From Dyadobacter koreensis (GTDB lineage Bacteria; Bacteroidota; Bacteroidia; Cytophagales; Spirosomataceae), in NCBI RefSeq assembly GCF_900108855.1, contig NZ_FNXY01000004.1:248001-312000 (forward strand): 64,000 nucleotides of DNA. Reading direction: 5' to 3'. A program made the position numbers and the translations under genes. Of this stretch, positions 1 through 8,590 are shown piece after piece; within the stretch, counting starts at the first letter, position 1, and each line of letters begins with the position of its first letter. The notes beneath the pieces were generated by a model, which had not been told where the DNA came from, ran no database searches, and saw only the letters and a program-made list of their open reading frames with translations.

Positions 1-2013
1 GTCTTTCGAAAGCGCGATAACGCTGCCATGGGTTTTGTTCGGCTCCCAAAAATAGAACGAAAATCGGTCTCTTACACAAATCCACTTTGCGGAATCGCCT
101 CAACAGAAACAATTCAGATAACTTACGCAACCGATATAAGGCTCGAAAATGTAGATTTTAGTGATTCCGGTGGATATTATATGGTCTGGGACAGATGTTG
201 CAGAAACGGAACGATTACCAATATCAAATCCCCAGGAGACGCCGGAAGTTTATTTTATCTCGAATTTCCCCCAATCGTCAAGAACGGCGTAACCTTTCAT
301 AATTCTTCTCCAAAATTTTCCGTCATTCAAGGAGATTACGCCTGCGTCAACTCACCTTTCTTTTTTAATTTTGGAGGAACAGACGCAGATGGCGATAGTT
401 TATCCTATCGGCTGATAACCCCTATGCAAGGCTTTTCAACGAAAGATCAGCCAAGCGTTCAGGCGATTGGTTCATCGAATTACCCAACGCTGAACTGGAT
501 CGACGGAGTAACCAACGAAAATATCATCCCAGGCCCGAAACCTTTGACTATCGACGTTAGAACGGGCATGCTTTCAGTTACCCCCGGAAATCTTGGTTTG
601 TATGTTTTCGCCGTTCAGGTCGATGAATACAGAAATGGTGTAAAAATCGGAACACTCACGCGCGACTTTCAGCTACGGGTTGTTGACTGTCCCAAAATGG
701 ATGAGCCGAAATTGCTTTTTAAAGAAAAAGGTAAAAGTAATTTTTACAATGGTAACGAAATTGTCACCATAAAAAAAGAAGACCCAAATTGCTTTGAAGT
801 GATGGTGACCGATCCGACTGTCAACGACTTTTTGAAGGTTACCGGACGTGCCATTGATCACAGCCAGAACTATTTTTCGATACTTCCGGCACAGTATCGC
901 ACGACCGTCGCGAACGACACCATGCGTTTTGAAGTGTGCCTTGACGAATGTTTTGCTACCTACGACAACCGCCCCATCCGCATCGAATTGATCGCCGAGG
1001 ATGAAAGTTGTCCGGTCCCGCTTACAGATACACTTGTTATCTACATCCGCCGTGAAGGCCCAGAAAATAATCAGCCGGTTGTGACCACATCTCTACCAGG
1101 CGATTTTGTACATGCAACGGCCGGTGTTCCGGTGTCGTTCACAGTCTTTGGAAAAGATCCCGACGCGGATAGCCTCACATTAGCTGGCGCCGGGCAGAAT
1201 TTTTCACTCGCCTCCATGGCTATGATCTTTAATACGATTGGAGGTAAGGCATCTGTTCAGCAGACATTCAGCTGGCTTCCTCCCTGCAACGCACATAAGG
1301 GCGATACGCTGAAAGTCGATTTCACTGCAAATGACTTGCGCTGTGCGGGAAATCCGTTGCCCGGCTCAAAGACCATATATTTCATCATCGACGAATCCCC
1401 CAACTCCGCTCCATCCGTTTCGACATCGCTAAATATGCCGACAGTATCATACGCTCTCCCGTCTTCCGACGGAATCACTTTTGACGTCACCGCCATAGAT
1501 TCTGATACGAACACAATTATACTAACAGCACAGGGCCGAGGTTTTAATCTCACTGATGCCGGTATGTCTTTTGGAAATAAATCCGGGGTGCAACAAATTT
1601 CTTCTCAATTCTCCTGGTCTCCTGATTGCAGGATAATGAATGGCGACTCCAATAAAACTTTTACGGTCGATTTTATTACACAGGACAAGAGTTGTATGGC
1701 AGCGACCGACACCACTTCCGTCACGATACAATTAAGTGACTATACCGCAAAAATGACCATTGATTTGCCCAATGTGATTACACCGAACGGTGATGGGAAA
1801 AATGACTGTTTAATTTTTAACGAAATTCCCGAGGGCTCCTGTAATGACCAGTTCACGGATATCACCATTTTTAACCGCTGGGGAAAACAGGTATACTATT
1901 CAAAAAACAAAGATCAGAACTGGTGCCCAAACACTATCTCCGCTGGATATTATTTCTACGTTGTTCAATATACCCAGAAATCTTTCAAAGGCGGGTTAAC
2001 TGTCTTAAAATGA
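1..2013 (+). CDS. T9SS type B sorting-domain surface protein, 5'-truncated by the window edge
   Basis: The reading frame is open from base 1, and the residues before the first in-window ATG (base 28) continue a conserved segment (FRKRDNAAMG followed by the EGYYxVWxRCCRN-type motif), so the true start and signal peptide lie upstream. Numbering from base 28, residues about 355-460 and 465-570 are two similar modules (DPDADSLTL/FSWLPPC and DSDTNTIIL/FSWSPDC), probably immunoglobulin or cadherin-like folds. The last 80 residues (NVITPNGDGKND, FNRWGKQVY, GYYFYVV) are the gliding-motility-associated C-terminal (CHU_C) domain, a type B signal for secretion through the type IX system and cell-surface anchoring. 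Proteins of this family are large adhesin-like surface proteins. The ligand cannot be told from sequence. Confidence 0.85.
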   Translation, partial: VFRKRDNAAMGFVRLPKIERKSVSYTNPLCGIASTETIQITYATDIRLENVDFSDSGGYYMVWDRCCRNGTITNIKSPGDAGSLFYLEFPPIVKNGVTFHNSSPKFSVIQGDYACVNSPFFFNFGGTDADGDSLSYRLITPMQGFSTKDQPSVQAIGSSNYPTLNWIDGVTNENIIPGPKPLTIDVRTGMLSVTPGNLGLYVFAVQVDEYRNGVKIGTLTRDFQLRVVDCPKMDEPKLLFKEKGKSNFYNGNEIVTIKKEDPNCFEVMVTDPTVNDFLKVTGRAIDHSQNYFSILPAQYRTTVANDTMRFEVCLDECFATYDNRPIRIELIAEDESCPVPLTDTLVIYIRREGPENNQPVVTTSLPGDFVHATAGVPVSFTVFGKDPDADSLTLAGAGQNFSLASMAMIFNTIGGKASVQQTFSWLPPCNAHKGDTLKVDFTANDLRCAGNPLPGSKTIYFIIDESPNSAPSVSTSLNMPTVSYALPSSDGITFDVTAIDSDTNTIILTAQGRGFNLTDAGMSFGNKSGVQQISSQFSWSPDCRIMNGDSNKTFTVDFITQDKSCMAATDTTSVTIQLSDYTAKMTIDLPNVITPNGDGKNDCLIFNEIPEGSCNDQFTDITIFNRWGKQVYYSKNKDQNWCPNTISAGYYFYVVQYTQKSFKGGLTVLK

Positions 2014-2718
2014 TTTCCAATGCTTAACCTCAAAAAAGCTCTTCAATAAATAGTTATATTCTGAACAATTGTAAATCTTAACTGCCAATATGAAAACGTG
2101 TCGCCGAACTTAGCAAAGTATCTGCATTTAAAAACTATAAACTCATTATAACGAGATAACCAGGCTCGAATAATACAATTAAACTATATCATGATTGAGG
2201 TCTAAATTAATTTGTGTCGATTTTGTTAAACCTATATCCATATATCTATCAAGAGCTACTATTCACACTTAAACTTCTAAAAATCAATAATTTAGCTATA
2301 TTAACTTTTAATACTATTAAATTGTATTAAACATTTATATTAATTAATACTTTTAGTACTAATAATTTTTATTTATTTTTTAAATATATTAAAACTTATA
2401 ATACTAATAGTACATATTGATAATATTCCAAGTATATTTAGAACAAGATAGATGCTGTCATACAGATTTTCAGATAATGAAAAACAGAATGCCAGGCTAT
2501 TTGATTAATCCAAAAATGTCCTCACAACATATTTAGGAATACAGAATCTAATTAAAGGCATTTTTGGAGAATTTTGTATTCAAGGACAACTCAATAGCAA
2601 CATAGAGAGAAAGGAAACTAAGGCGTCAAGCGTTAAAACTTCCAGTCGGCATGAAGTTTTACAACCTGATTTCAAGCATAAAATTAAATAAATTACCAAA
2701 TCATAATTCTTTTAATCT
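2014..2718. other. 705-bp AT-rich intergenic region with short palindromes
   Basis: No coding frame or RNA gene is visible. Bases about 2280-2440 are almost pure A/T. Inside are the perfect 10-bp palindrome TTAGTACTAA (2353-2362) and the dyad TACTA-A-TAGTA (2402-2412). No rho-independent terminator is obvious after the surface-protein gene. Confidence 0.5.
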
Positions 2719-3144
2719 ATGATATCTTCTCGCCAATTATCTTTTGTTACAGCGCGCCTTGCGGTCGGTATGAGCATGTTTGGACACGGGTTAGTCAGAC
2801 TCCCGAAGCTTTCTGGCTTCAGCAATTGGATGGCAGGACAATTTCAAAAATCCATGTTGCCGGATTTCATCATAACGCCATTTAGTTATATGTTGCCGGT
2901 TGCTGAATTCATCGTTGGCACATTATTGCTTCTCGGGTTATTTACCAGACAAGCACTAACCGCCGGTGCATTGGTCATGATCTCGCTTATCTTTGGCTCC
3001 ACGATGATTGAATCGTGGGACGCCTTACCCTCACAACTTATTCACACCGCTTTTTTTTCGATTCTGCTCTCATTCGAAAAACAGTACAATGCAATCGCTG
3101 TTGACAAGATTCTGGAAAGAAACAGGTTACAGATTAATAAATAG
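2719..3144 (+). CDS. DoxX family membrane protein
   Basis: A 141-residue integral membrane protein with about four hydrophobic segments (roughly residues 8-25, 50-75, 80-98 and 103-120). The N-terminal RLAVGMSMFGHGLVRL stretch and the central PVAEFIVGTLLLLGLFTR motif are typical of the DoxX/DoxD-like family (PF07681 type). Members are small quinone-side or redox-associated inner-membrane proteins, usually of unproven function. It stands alone, with long AT-rich flanks on both sides and the Rrf2 regulator downstream on the same strand. ATG start at 2719; no strong ribosome-binding site, as is usual in Bacteroidota. Confidence 0.8.
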   Translation: MISSRQLSFVTARLAVGMSMFGHGLVRLPKLSGFSNWMAGQFQKSMLPDFIITPFSYMLPVAEFIVGTLLLLGLFTRQALTAGALVMISLIFGSTMIESWDALPSQLIHTAFFSILLSFEKQYNAIAVDKILERNRLQINK

Positions 3145-3363
3145 TTTAAAAAGTATATTACACAACGGATTTATAATAAGTATAAAAAGCATTAATATAA
3201 TTATAAAAACTTTAAATATAGTTAGTACAATACTTTTTGTATTTCATATAATTTTTATCCATATGTAACTCACTAAATATACTGTTAATAGAAATTACAA
3301 TACCCTTATAATAAGTCATTTAGATTTGTGCGGAAGACTATTTTTATAGTCAAATAATTCTAT

Positions 3364-3371
3364 TATCTTTG
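3364..3371 (+). promoter_or_regulatory. Bacteroidota -7 promoter element before the Rrf2 gene
   Basis: TATCTTTG matches the Bacteroidota consensus TAnnTTTG exactly and lies 24 bases before the start codon. A T-rich stretch at 3341-3345 sits where the -33 element would be. The transcript would start near 3378, inside the operator. Confidence 0.6.
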
Positions 3372-3396
3372 TACTGTAATAAATAAAGTTACAGTA
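3372..3396. promoter_or_regulatory. 25-bp inverted-repeat operator overlapping the Rrf2 start codon
   Basis: TACTGTAA (3372-3379) and TTACAGTA (3389-3396) are perfect inverted repeats with a 9-bp spacer. The dyad begins directly after the -7 box and its last base is the A of the ATG, so a bound dimer would block initiation. This is the layout expected for autorepression by the Rrf2 protein encoded here. A 14/16-matching copy with identical spacing lies at 3818-3842 before the next gene. Confidence 0.75.
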
Positions 3397-3806
3397 TGAA
3401 CAACGGACGATTTGCCATTTCGGTGCATATATTAACGCTACTTGAAGCTGTCAAGGACGACTGGTGCTCTTCTGAATATCTTGCAGGGAGTATTAACATT
3501 AATCCGGTACTGGTCAGGAAAGAGCTTATTAATCTCCGTAAGCACGGTCTTATTATTAGCAAGGAGGGTAAGTCTGGCGGCAGCAAACTGGCAAAACTTG
3601 CCACGTCCATTTTCATGTCTGACGTCTATGACGCAGTCAGGCCAGAGCACTTTCTGGGTAAAGGAATAAATAAACCCAACCCTAATTGCCCCGTTGGCCA
3701 ACAGATCAATCAGCACCTCGACGAACTTTATAAAGAATCGGAACGAGCATTAGTTGTTAGTTTAGGTAAATCGACGCTGGCAGAATTTTGCAAAAATTTT
3801 GACTAA
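3396..3806 (+). CDS. Rrf2 family (YwnA-like) transcriptional regulator
   Basis: A 136-residue winged-helix regulator. Residues 1-60 (MNNGRFAISVHILTLL, then SSEYLAGSININPVLVRKELINLRKHGLI) form the Rrf2 helix-turn-helix, and KEGKSGGSKLAK is the wing. Three cysteines are present (in DDWCSS, PNCPVG and EFCKN), but they lack the close three-cysteine arrangement of Fe-S members such as IscR or NsrR. It is therefore more like the YwnA/redox-thiol type, with the CPVG cysteine as the likely sensor. The next gene encodes a YwnB-like NAD(P)-binding protein, the pairing also known from Bacillus ywnAB. Likely autoregulated through the inverted repeat that overlaps its ATG. Confidence 0.85.
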   Translation: MNNGRFAISVHILTLLEAVKDDWCSSEYLAGSININPVLVRKELINLRKHGLIISKEGKSGGSKLAKLATSIFMSDVYDAVRPEHFLGKGINKPNPNCPVGQQINQHLDELYKESERALVVSLGKSTLAEFCKNFD

Positions 3807-3817
3807 TTTTTGATTAA

Positions 3818-3842
3818 AACTGTAACATTTTTTATTTCAGTA
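3818..3842. promoter_or_regulatory. Second Rrf2-type operator, before the NAD(P)-binding gene
   Basis: AACTGTAA (3818-3825) and TTTCAGTA (3835-3842) match the arms of the operator at 3372-3396 at 14 of 16 positions, with the same 25-bp overall span. The site lies 33 bases before the ATG of the oxidoreductase gene at 3876, a sensible place for repression by the neighbouring Rrf2 protein. Confidence 0.65.
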
Positions 3843-3875
3843 ATAAAACATATTCAAACAAAAACATCTATATAT

Positions 3876-4529
3876 ATGAATGTAGCACTGATCGGAGCAA
3901 CAGGATTTGTTGGCTCTCACCTATTGACAGAACTGATAAATCGCGGTCATAAAGTAACTGCCATTGTACGCGATCCGGCGAAAATCACCACAACAGACTC
4001 ATCCTTGGTTGCAGTAAAAGGCGATGTGTTTGATACTGAAAAGTTGGCTGCTCAGTTTAAGGGTCATGATGCAGTGATCAGCGCATATAATCCGGGGTGG
4101 ACAAATCCTGAAATTTACACTGAGTTTTTGCAGGGATCTAAGTCGATTCAGGCAGCGTCCAAGTCCGCTGGCGTCAAACGGTATATCACAGTGGGTGGTG
4201 CAGGAAGTCTGGAAATTGCCCCTGGTCTGCAACTGATCGATACCCCTAACTTTCCTGAATCCTTCAAGCCAGGAGCCAGTGCCGCACGCGACTATCTGAA
4301 TATTCTCCGAACCGAAACTGATTTGGATTGGACATTTGTAAGTCCCGCGATCGAAATGCACCAGGGAACTGCGGGAGTTCGTAAAGGGACATACCGTACA
4401 TCGCTCGAAAATCCTGTTTTTGACGAACATAAACGCAGTGTTATTTCTGTAGAAGATTTGGCGGTTGCAATTGTCGATGAACTCGAACAAGGTAATTTTA
4501 TAAAAAAACGTTTTACAGCTGCCTATTAA
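3876..4529 (+). CDS. NAD(P)-binding oxidoreductase, NmrA/YwnB-like
   Basis: A 217-residue single Rossmann-fold protein. The glycine-rich loop ALIGATGFVGSHLL starts at residue 4, AIVRDP follows strand 2, and VKGDVFD is the third-strand acidic motif of the atypical SDR/NAD(P)H-binding family (PF13460). An in-frame TTG at 3810 would add 22 residues, but the protein family starts at MNVALIGATG. Starting at 3876 also leaves the operator in the leader, so the ATG at 3876 is chosen. It lies 69 bases after the Rrf2 gene and is probably its target: a stress- or electrophile-responsive reductase of unknown substrate. Confidence 0.85.
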   Translation: MNVALIGATGFVGSHLLTELINRGHKVTAIVRDPAKITTTDSSLVAVKGDVFDTEKLAAQFKGHDAVISAYNPGWTNPEIYTEFLQGSKSIQAASKSAGVKRYITVGGAGSLEIAPGLQLIDTPNFPESFKPGASAARDYLNILRTETDLDWTFVSPAIEMHQGTAGVRKGTYRTSLENPVFDEHKRSVISVEDLAVAIVDELEQGNFIKKRFTAAY

Positions 4530-4868
4530 ACTATTTTGATTATCATTCTCAGACATTCGTTTAATTTTAGAAGAAGTTTTGTAAAAATAAAAAGTGTGTA
4601 ACTCGTCAAAACGGTGTCATTGCTACGGTTTAAATCGATAAGATACGCCATTCCAACACCGGAATATTATTAACCGTTATTACAGCCGCCTGGTTTAACA
4701 AGTCAAAAAAATCAGGCGGCAGTTATCAACCATTTCGCCGTACTAGCCTCTTTGACAACAAGTTATATCAAGATCGGCTTACTACATAAAAAGTTGGGTT
4801 AGAAAAAACTTTCAGATTGATTAATTTTGGTTTTTTTACAGGCTTACAAATACCTAAACTTTCTTACA
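4530..4868. other. Intergenic region with a GC-rich hairpin
   Basis: No gene seen. GCCGCCTG (4685-4692) and CAGGCGGC (4713-4720) form a perfect 8-bp stem around a 20-base A-rich loop, in an otherwise AT-rich spacer. No T-run follows on the + strand, so it is not a standard terminator. Confidence 0.5.
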
Positions 4869-5555
4869 GTGAACCGAGTAGACCGACTATTGGGAATCCT
4901 GACGATACTGCAGTCGAAAAAGTTCGTCACCGCAGAGCAGCTCGCTTCCCGTTTTGAAATTAGTGTTCGCACTGTATACCGTGACATACGGGCGCTGGAT
5001 GAAATTGGTATTCCTATCAGTTTTGAAAACAACAAGGGATACTGTATTGTACAGGGATACTTTTTACCGCCGGTTACTTTTACTACCGAAGAGGCTAATG
5101 CTTTGGCACTTATGAGTGCGATTGCTTACCGTTTTACAGATAATTCTATTCAAAAACACTACGAAACGGCACTTCAAAAAGTGGCATCCGTACTAAAAAC
5201 ATCACAAAAAAACTCTCTTAACGATTTTTCCGAGCAGATCAAAACTTTCAAGCCTGATACTTTACAAAACGATTTCGCCTATTTGTCAGAACTGCAAAAT
5301 GCGATTTCCAACAAAAAAATCGTCCGGTTAGATTATCAAAATTATATCAATGAGTTAAGTATCCGGGAAGTCGAACCCATTGGATTGCTGTTCTATGCTA
5401 TGAACTGGCATGTGATCGCCTGGTGTTGGAAGCGCCAGGAGTACCGGGATTTTCGCGCGTCCAGAATTATTACCCTGCATTCAACCAATATACATTTCAG
5501 GAAATCCGACCATATCAGCCTGAATGATTATCTCGCTCAGATGTCAATGATTTAA
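4869..5555 (+). CDS. HTH-WYL domain transcriptional regulator, short form
   Basis: Residues about 1-58 are an HTH_11 DNA-binding domain (VDRLLGILTILQSKKFVTAEQLASRFEIS, SVRTVYRDIRALDEIGIPI), followed by a WYL ligand-sensing domain (LDYQNYINE, REVEPIGLLFYAMNWHVIAWC). At 228 residues it ends soon after the WYL domain and lacks the C-terminal WCX extension that the WYL protein at 19957-20907 (316 residues) keeps. The start chosen is GTG at 4869, because the family begins at NRVDRLLGIL; a TTG at 4827 would add 14 unlike residues. The gene lies 73 bases before the AHSA1-like gene, a common neighbour and probable target of such regulators. Confidence 0.82.
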   Translation: MNRVDRLLGILTILQSKKFVTAEQLASRFEISVRTVYRDIRALDEIGIPISFENNKGYCIVQGYFLPPVTFTTEEANALALMSAIAYRFTDNSIQKHYETALQKVASVLKTSQKNSLNDFSEQIKTFKPDTLQNDFAYLSELQNAISNKKIVRLDYQNYINELSIREVEPIGLLFYAMNWHVIAWCWKRQEYRDFRASRIITLHSTNIHFRKSDHISLNDYLAQMSMI

Positions 5556-5628
5556 CACGATTACAACCGTATATGGCATGATTTTTCTTTGTATTTTGTA
5601 GAAGAATATAAACTAAAAACAAGAAATC

Positions 5629-6066
5629 ATGAACCGAGAACTCATAGCCACAACCTCCATTTCTATTTTTGCCAGCCCTTCCGAAGTTTGGAAAGCGCTG
5701 ATCGATCCGGAAATTATCAAACAATATATGTATGGAACAGAAACAGAAACAACGTGGAAACTTCACGATCCAATTATTTTCCGCGGTGAATGGGAAGGAG
5801 TTCCTTATGTAGACAAGGGCGTGATTCTGGATATTATTCCTGAGAGAGTTCTTAGTTATTCTTATTGGAGTTCGATTTCCGGAACTGATGATTTTGAAGA
5901 TAACTATGCTCATATAACCTTCCACATTTCTCCTTATGACGACGAAACAACCGTGACCGTTACACAAGACAATATTGAGGATGAAGAGAAAGTAATTAAG
6001 ACTGAAGAGAGCTGGATGGCAACACTGACTCAGTTGAAAAAAATTCTGGAATTAAAAACTCATTAA
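5629..6066 (+). CDS. SRPBCC / AHSA1-like domain protein
   Basis: A 145-residue cytosolic protein of the START/Bet v1-like superfamily. It begins with the usual strand-helix pattern (ATTSISIFASPSEVWKALIDPEIIKQYMYG), then GEWEGVPYVDKGVILDIIPERVLSYSYWSS and a C-terminal amphipathic helix ending in LKKILE. This matches the AHSA1/YndB-type family, small hydrophobic-ligand-binding folds of mostly unknown function. Transcribed with the WYL regulator just upstream and closed by a strong terminator. Confidence 0.8.
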   Translation: MNRELIATTSISIFASPSEVWKALIDPEIIKQYMYGTETETTWKLHDPIIFRGEWEGVPYVDKGVILDIIPERVLSYSYWSSISGTDDFEDNYAHITFHISPYDDETTVTVTQDNIEDEEKVIKTEESWMATLTQLKKILELKTH

Positions 6067-6075
6067 CAATCAAAG

Positions 6076-6111
6076 GGACTTACGGAGTTAGCTGCTTCGT
6101 AAGTCCTTTTT
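6076..6111 (+). terminator. Rho-independent terminator after the AHSA1-like gene
   Basis: GGACTTACG (6076-6084) pairs with CGTAAGTCC (6098-6106), followed by TTTTT (6107-6111), starting 9 bases after the stop codon. Confidence 0.85.
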
Positions 6112-6672
6112 CTGTAATCTCAGCCTGGTATCAAAAATTGGCTACTCAAAAACGAGATCTCTTATCCTTTTTTCATAGAATTTGCCTAGCCTCCGATGCT
6201 GATAAATTGACTTTTCTGAAAGCAAGTGAAGGATACCTGCCAGTGGGTCAATACCGCTAAATACGAAACATCCGTTGCAAAATTTTACAGACAAACCATT
6301 ACTCTGACAGGAAAAACAAGAAATGAGCGATCCGGGTGATCTTAAAACAGCCTAAAAACCTCTTCGACCCTTCTTCTAATATCCAGAAAAAAGAAATGTT
6401 TATTTAATATTGACTTAACATATAATTCACATTAAATACAGTTCTTTGTGACTTTTATATCTGACGCCAAGCTAAAATAAACAACTTTTAATATGATCTA
6501 CACTTATTTGTATTACAGAAAGTATAATACTTTGTTAACTTAATATAGTTTAATTTAATTCTATACTTTTTATATTACTGATACTTATATTTTTTCAGTA
6601 TGTTGATTTTCAATTACTTGTAAAAAATATAAGACCATAATGACACCACCCATATAAGATAATTTGTTGCTG
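6112..6672. other. AT-rich intergenic region before the porin gene
   Basis: No gene or RNA recognised in about 560 bases. From about 6390 on it is very AT-rich, with repeated TACTTTT/AGTATAATACTT-like words resembling those at 2280-2440 and 3160-3250. Confidence 0.4.
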
Positions 6673-7995
6673 ATGAAAAGATGGATAATTTCAATCCTGT
6701 TTTTGTTTATATTTTTAAAACCAGATCATAGTATTGCCCAACGCTTTTTGATGGACCTTGTGGACACCACAAACCAAATGGGAAAAGGAATGTTATCAAT
6801 CTACGAGCGTTACAACCGGGTCAGAATCAGTGGATACATTCAACCGCAATTTCAATACATCGGAGAAAAAGGAGCTGAAAGTTTTGCCGGTGGCAATTTT
6901 TCAGAATTCTCTAACAACCGTTTCATGCTTCGCCGTGGCAGGTTACGTGTTGATTACGCTCACCTGAATGAAAAAGGGGAACCTACCTCCTATTTCGTCT
7001 TTCAATTTGACGGCACAGAAAGAGGCGTTGTAATCCGGGATTTTTGGGGTAGATTCTACGAGAATAAATTCAAGCTTTTTGCGCTGACAACGGGTATGTT
7101 TGCGAGACCTTTTGGATACGAAGTGAACCTTTCTTCTGCCAATCGTGAGACTCCGGAACGTGGGAGAATGTCTCAGATTTTAATGAAAACGGAGCGTGAT
7201 ATCGGCGTTATGCTGACGCTAAGCAAGCGCCATCAAAATGGTAAAAGTTCTGATTTCAAATTTGATATCGGTATTTTTAACGGACAGGGAATGTCGGGGC
7301 CGGTGGATTATGACAGTCACAAAGATGTAATCGCGAAATTTAGTATGAAGCCAATACGGATTAGTAACTATTCACGCGCTTTATTTTCTGCTGCCGTTTC
7401 AGGATATGCCGGTGGGATAACAAGCCAGTCGGAAGTAATTTACAAAGTAACCAAGATCAAGGATCAGAATGTGATGGTGAAAGATTCGGCGCGAACAAAT
7501 TTTGGAAAAGCGGCTCCGCGAAACTATGCAGGTGCAGATGCACAATTGATCATTCCCAACAAACGCGGACAGACCGAATTTCGCGCAGAATATATAAAAG
7601 GAAAGCAGACGGCCACAGCACTGAGTAGTGAAACACCGGGAACGTATCCCACAATCAATGGTTCGAAGGCTCCACTTTATGTCAGAAGTTTTGATGGCGC
7701 ATACTTTTATTTTCTTCAAAATCTGAACAGCGAGGATCACCAATTTGTGGTAAAATATGACTGGTATGACCCTAATAAAAAAGTAGCCGGGCAGGAAGTA
7801 AGTCCTGCCAACGGTTTCAGCAAGGCCGATCTGCGATACAATACCTTGGGATTTGGTTACGTTTATCGCGCAAATGAATCCCTAAAATTTACTTTTTATT
7901 ATGAAAATGTAAAAAACGAAAAATCACAAATTCCAGGATTTATTGAGGATGCTCAGGACGATGTTTTTACTTGCCGAGTTCAATATAATTTTTAA
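6673..7995 (+). CDS. OprO/OprP-type (phosphate-selective) porin
   Basis: A 440-residue outer-membrane beta-barrel. Residues 1-22 are a signal peptide (MKRWIISILFLFIFLKP, cleavage after SIAQ). SGYIQPQFQYIG and FMLRRGRLRVDYAHLNEKGEPTSYFVFQFD mark the porin O/P family (PF07396), and the chain ends in the aromatic barrel terminus VQYNF. In this family basic residues in the constriction favour anions such as phosphate, but many Bacteroidota members have unknown specificity. The ATG at 6673 is preferred over a TTG at 6664 because it gives a clean signal peptide. Monocistronic, with a strong terminator. Confidence 0.82.
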   Translation: MKRWIISILFLFIFLKPDHSIAQRFLMDLVDTTNQMGKGMLSIYERYNRVRISGYIQPQFQYIGEKGAESFAGGNFSEFSNNRFMLRRGRLRVDYAHLNEKGEPTSYFVFQFDGTERGVVIRDFWGRFYENKFKLFALTTGMFARPFGYEVNLSSANRETPERGRMSQILMKTERDIGVMLTLSKRHQNGKSSDFKFDIGIFNGQGMSGPVDYDSHKDVIAKFSMKPIRISNYSRALFSAAVSGYAGGITSQSEVIYKVTKIKDQNVMVKDSARTNFGKAAPRNYAGADAQLIIPNKRGQTEFRAEYIKGKQTATALSSETPGTYPTINGSKAPLYVRSFDGAYFYFLQNLNSEDHQFVVKYDWYDPNKKVAGQEVSPANGFSKADLRYNTLGFGYVYRANESLKFTFYYENVKNEKSQIPGFIEDAQDDVFTCRVQYNF

Positions 7996-8011
7996 CACCT
8001 GTCTAAACTTA

Positions 8012-8044
8012 AATGGCTGCAAAATAAATTTGCAGCCATTTTTT
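8012..8044 (+). terminator. Rho-independent terminator after the porin gene
   Basis: AATGGCTGCAAA (8012-8023) and TTTGCAGCCATT (8029-8040) form a perfect 12-bp stem with a 5-base loop, followed by a T-run to 8044. Confidence 0.9.
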
Positions 8045-8052
8045 ATAATCAA

Positions 8053-8511
8053 TTATAAAGATCCAAATCTTTCCGTCAAGATTTTTTTCCGGTACTCGAA
8101 AATCCCCCTCACTTCGTTGTTTATAAAAACAGCATCAACGATGTTTCCTAAAAATCCAAGAGGGACTTTGTAGTTTAAAATATCACGCATCAATACGCCG
8201 CCGTCCACCTCGATGAAATGATGCTGATGATGCCAAAATGCGTACGGCCCAAAACGCTGCTCATCAATAAAATATTTTCTGTCGACAACATGCGTTATTT
8301 CCGTACACCATTTTAAAGGGATGCCTAATACTGGCTTCACAATATATCGAATAATTTGGCCTGGATACATTTTTTCACCGTGGTATTTAGAGGTGACAAC
8401 AAAGCCCATATGCGACGGAGTAATTTCCTTCAGATTAGCCGGATTCGAAAAAAACAACCATGCTTCGTCCAGTGAAATCGGCAGGTGCTGCGTAAATTGT
8501 AATTCTTGCAT
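8053..8511 (-). CDS. SRPBCC family protein
   Basis: A 152-residue soluble protein with the Bet v1-like pattern seen in SRPBCC 'ligand-binding or cyclase-like' proteins. It starts QHLPISLDEAWLFFSNPANLKEITP and continues with PGQIIRYIVKPVLGIPLKWCTEITHV, HHQHHFIEVDGGVLMRDILNYKVPLG and a C-terminal helix (IFEYRKKILTERF). The residues GGVLMRDILNYKVPLG are close to proteins often labelled cell-division inhibitor-like, a label with little experimental basis. Transcribed leftward toward the porin terminator and 79 bases after the tex gene, so possibly cotranscribed with tex. Confidence 0.78.
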   Translation of the reverse strand: MQELQFTQHLPISLDEAWLFFSNPANLKEITPSHMGFVVTSKYHGEKMYPGQIIRYIVKPVLGIPLKWCTEITHVVDRKYFIDEQRFGPYAFWHHQHHFIEVDGGVLMRDILNYKVPLGFLGNIVDAVFINNEVRGIFEYRKKILTERFGSL

Positions 8512-8590
8512 GAATGGACAAAAATTTAAATTTTGATTTTTTGTAAATTGTTCAACAATTATGCCGCCGGATCGCTCTGAAAGGCTGGCT

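Noticed and set aside
2280-2440. Replication origin in the AT-rich island
   Set aside because: No DnaA-box cluster and none of the genes that usually flank an origin; high A/T alone is not enough.
3280-3302. Third Rrf2-like site (TACTGTTA...TTACAATA)
   Set aside because: The arms are less similar and the spacing is two bases shorter than in the two good sites; likely chance in AT-rich sequence.
3999-4556. 185-residue open frame on the - strand
   Set aside because: It lies antisense to the well-supported NAD(P)-binding gene and shows no domain or start context; it is a shadow of the coding strand.
5515-5967. 150-residue - strand open frame
   Set aside because: It overlaps the AHSA1-like gene on the other strand and has a low-complexity, Phe/Ile/Asn-rich translation without family features.
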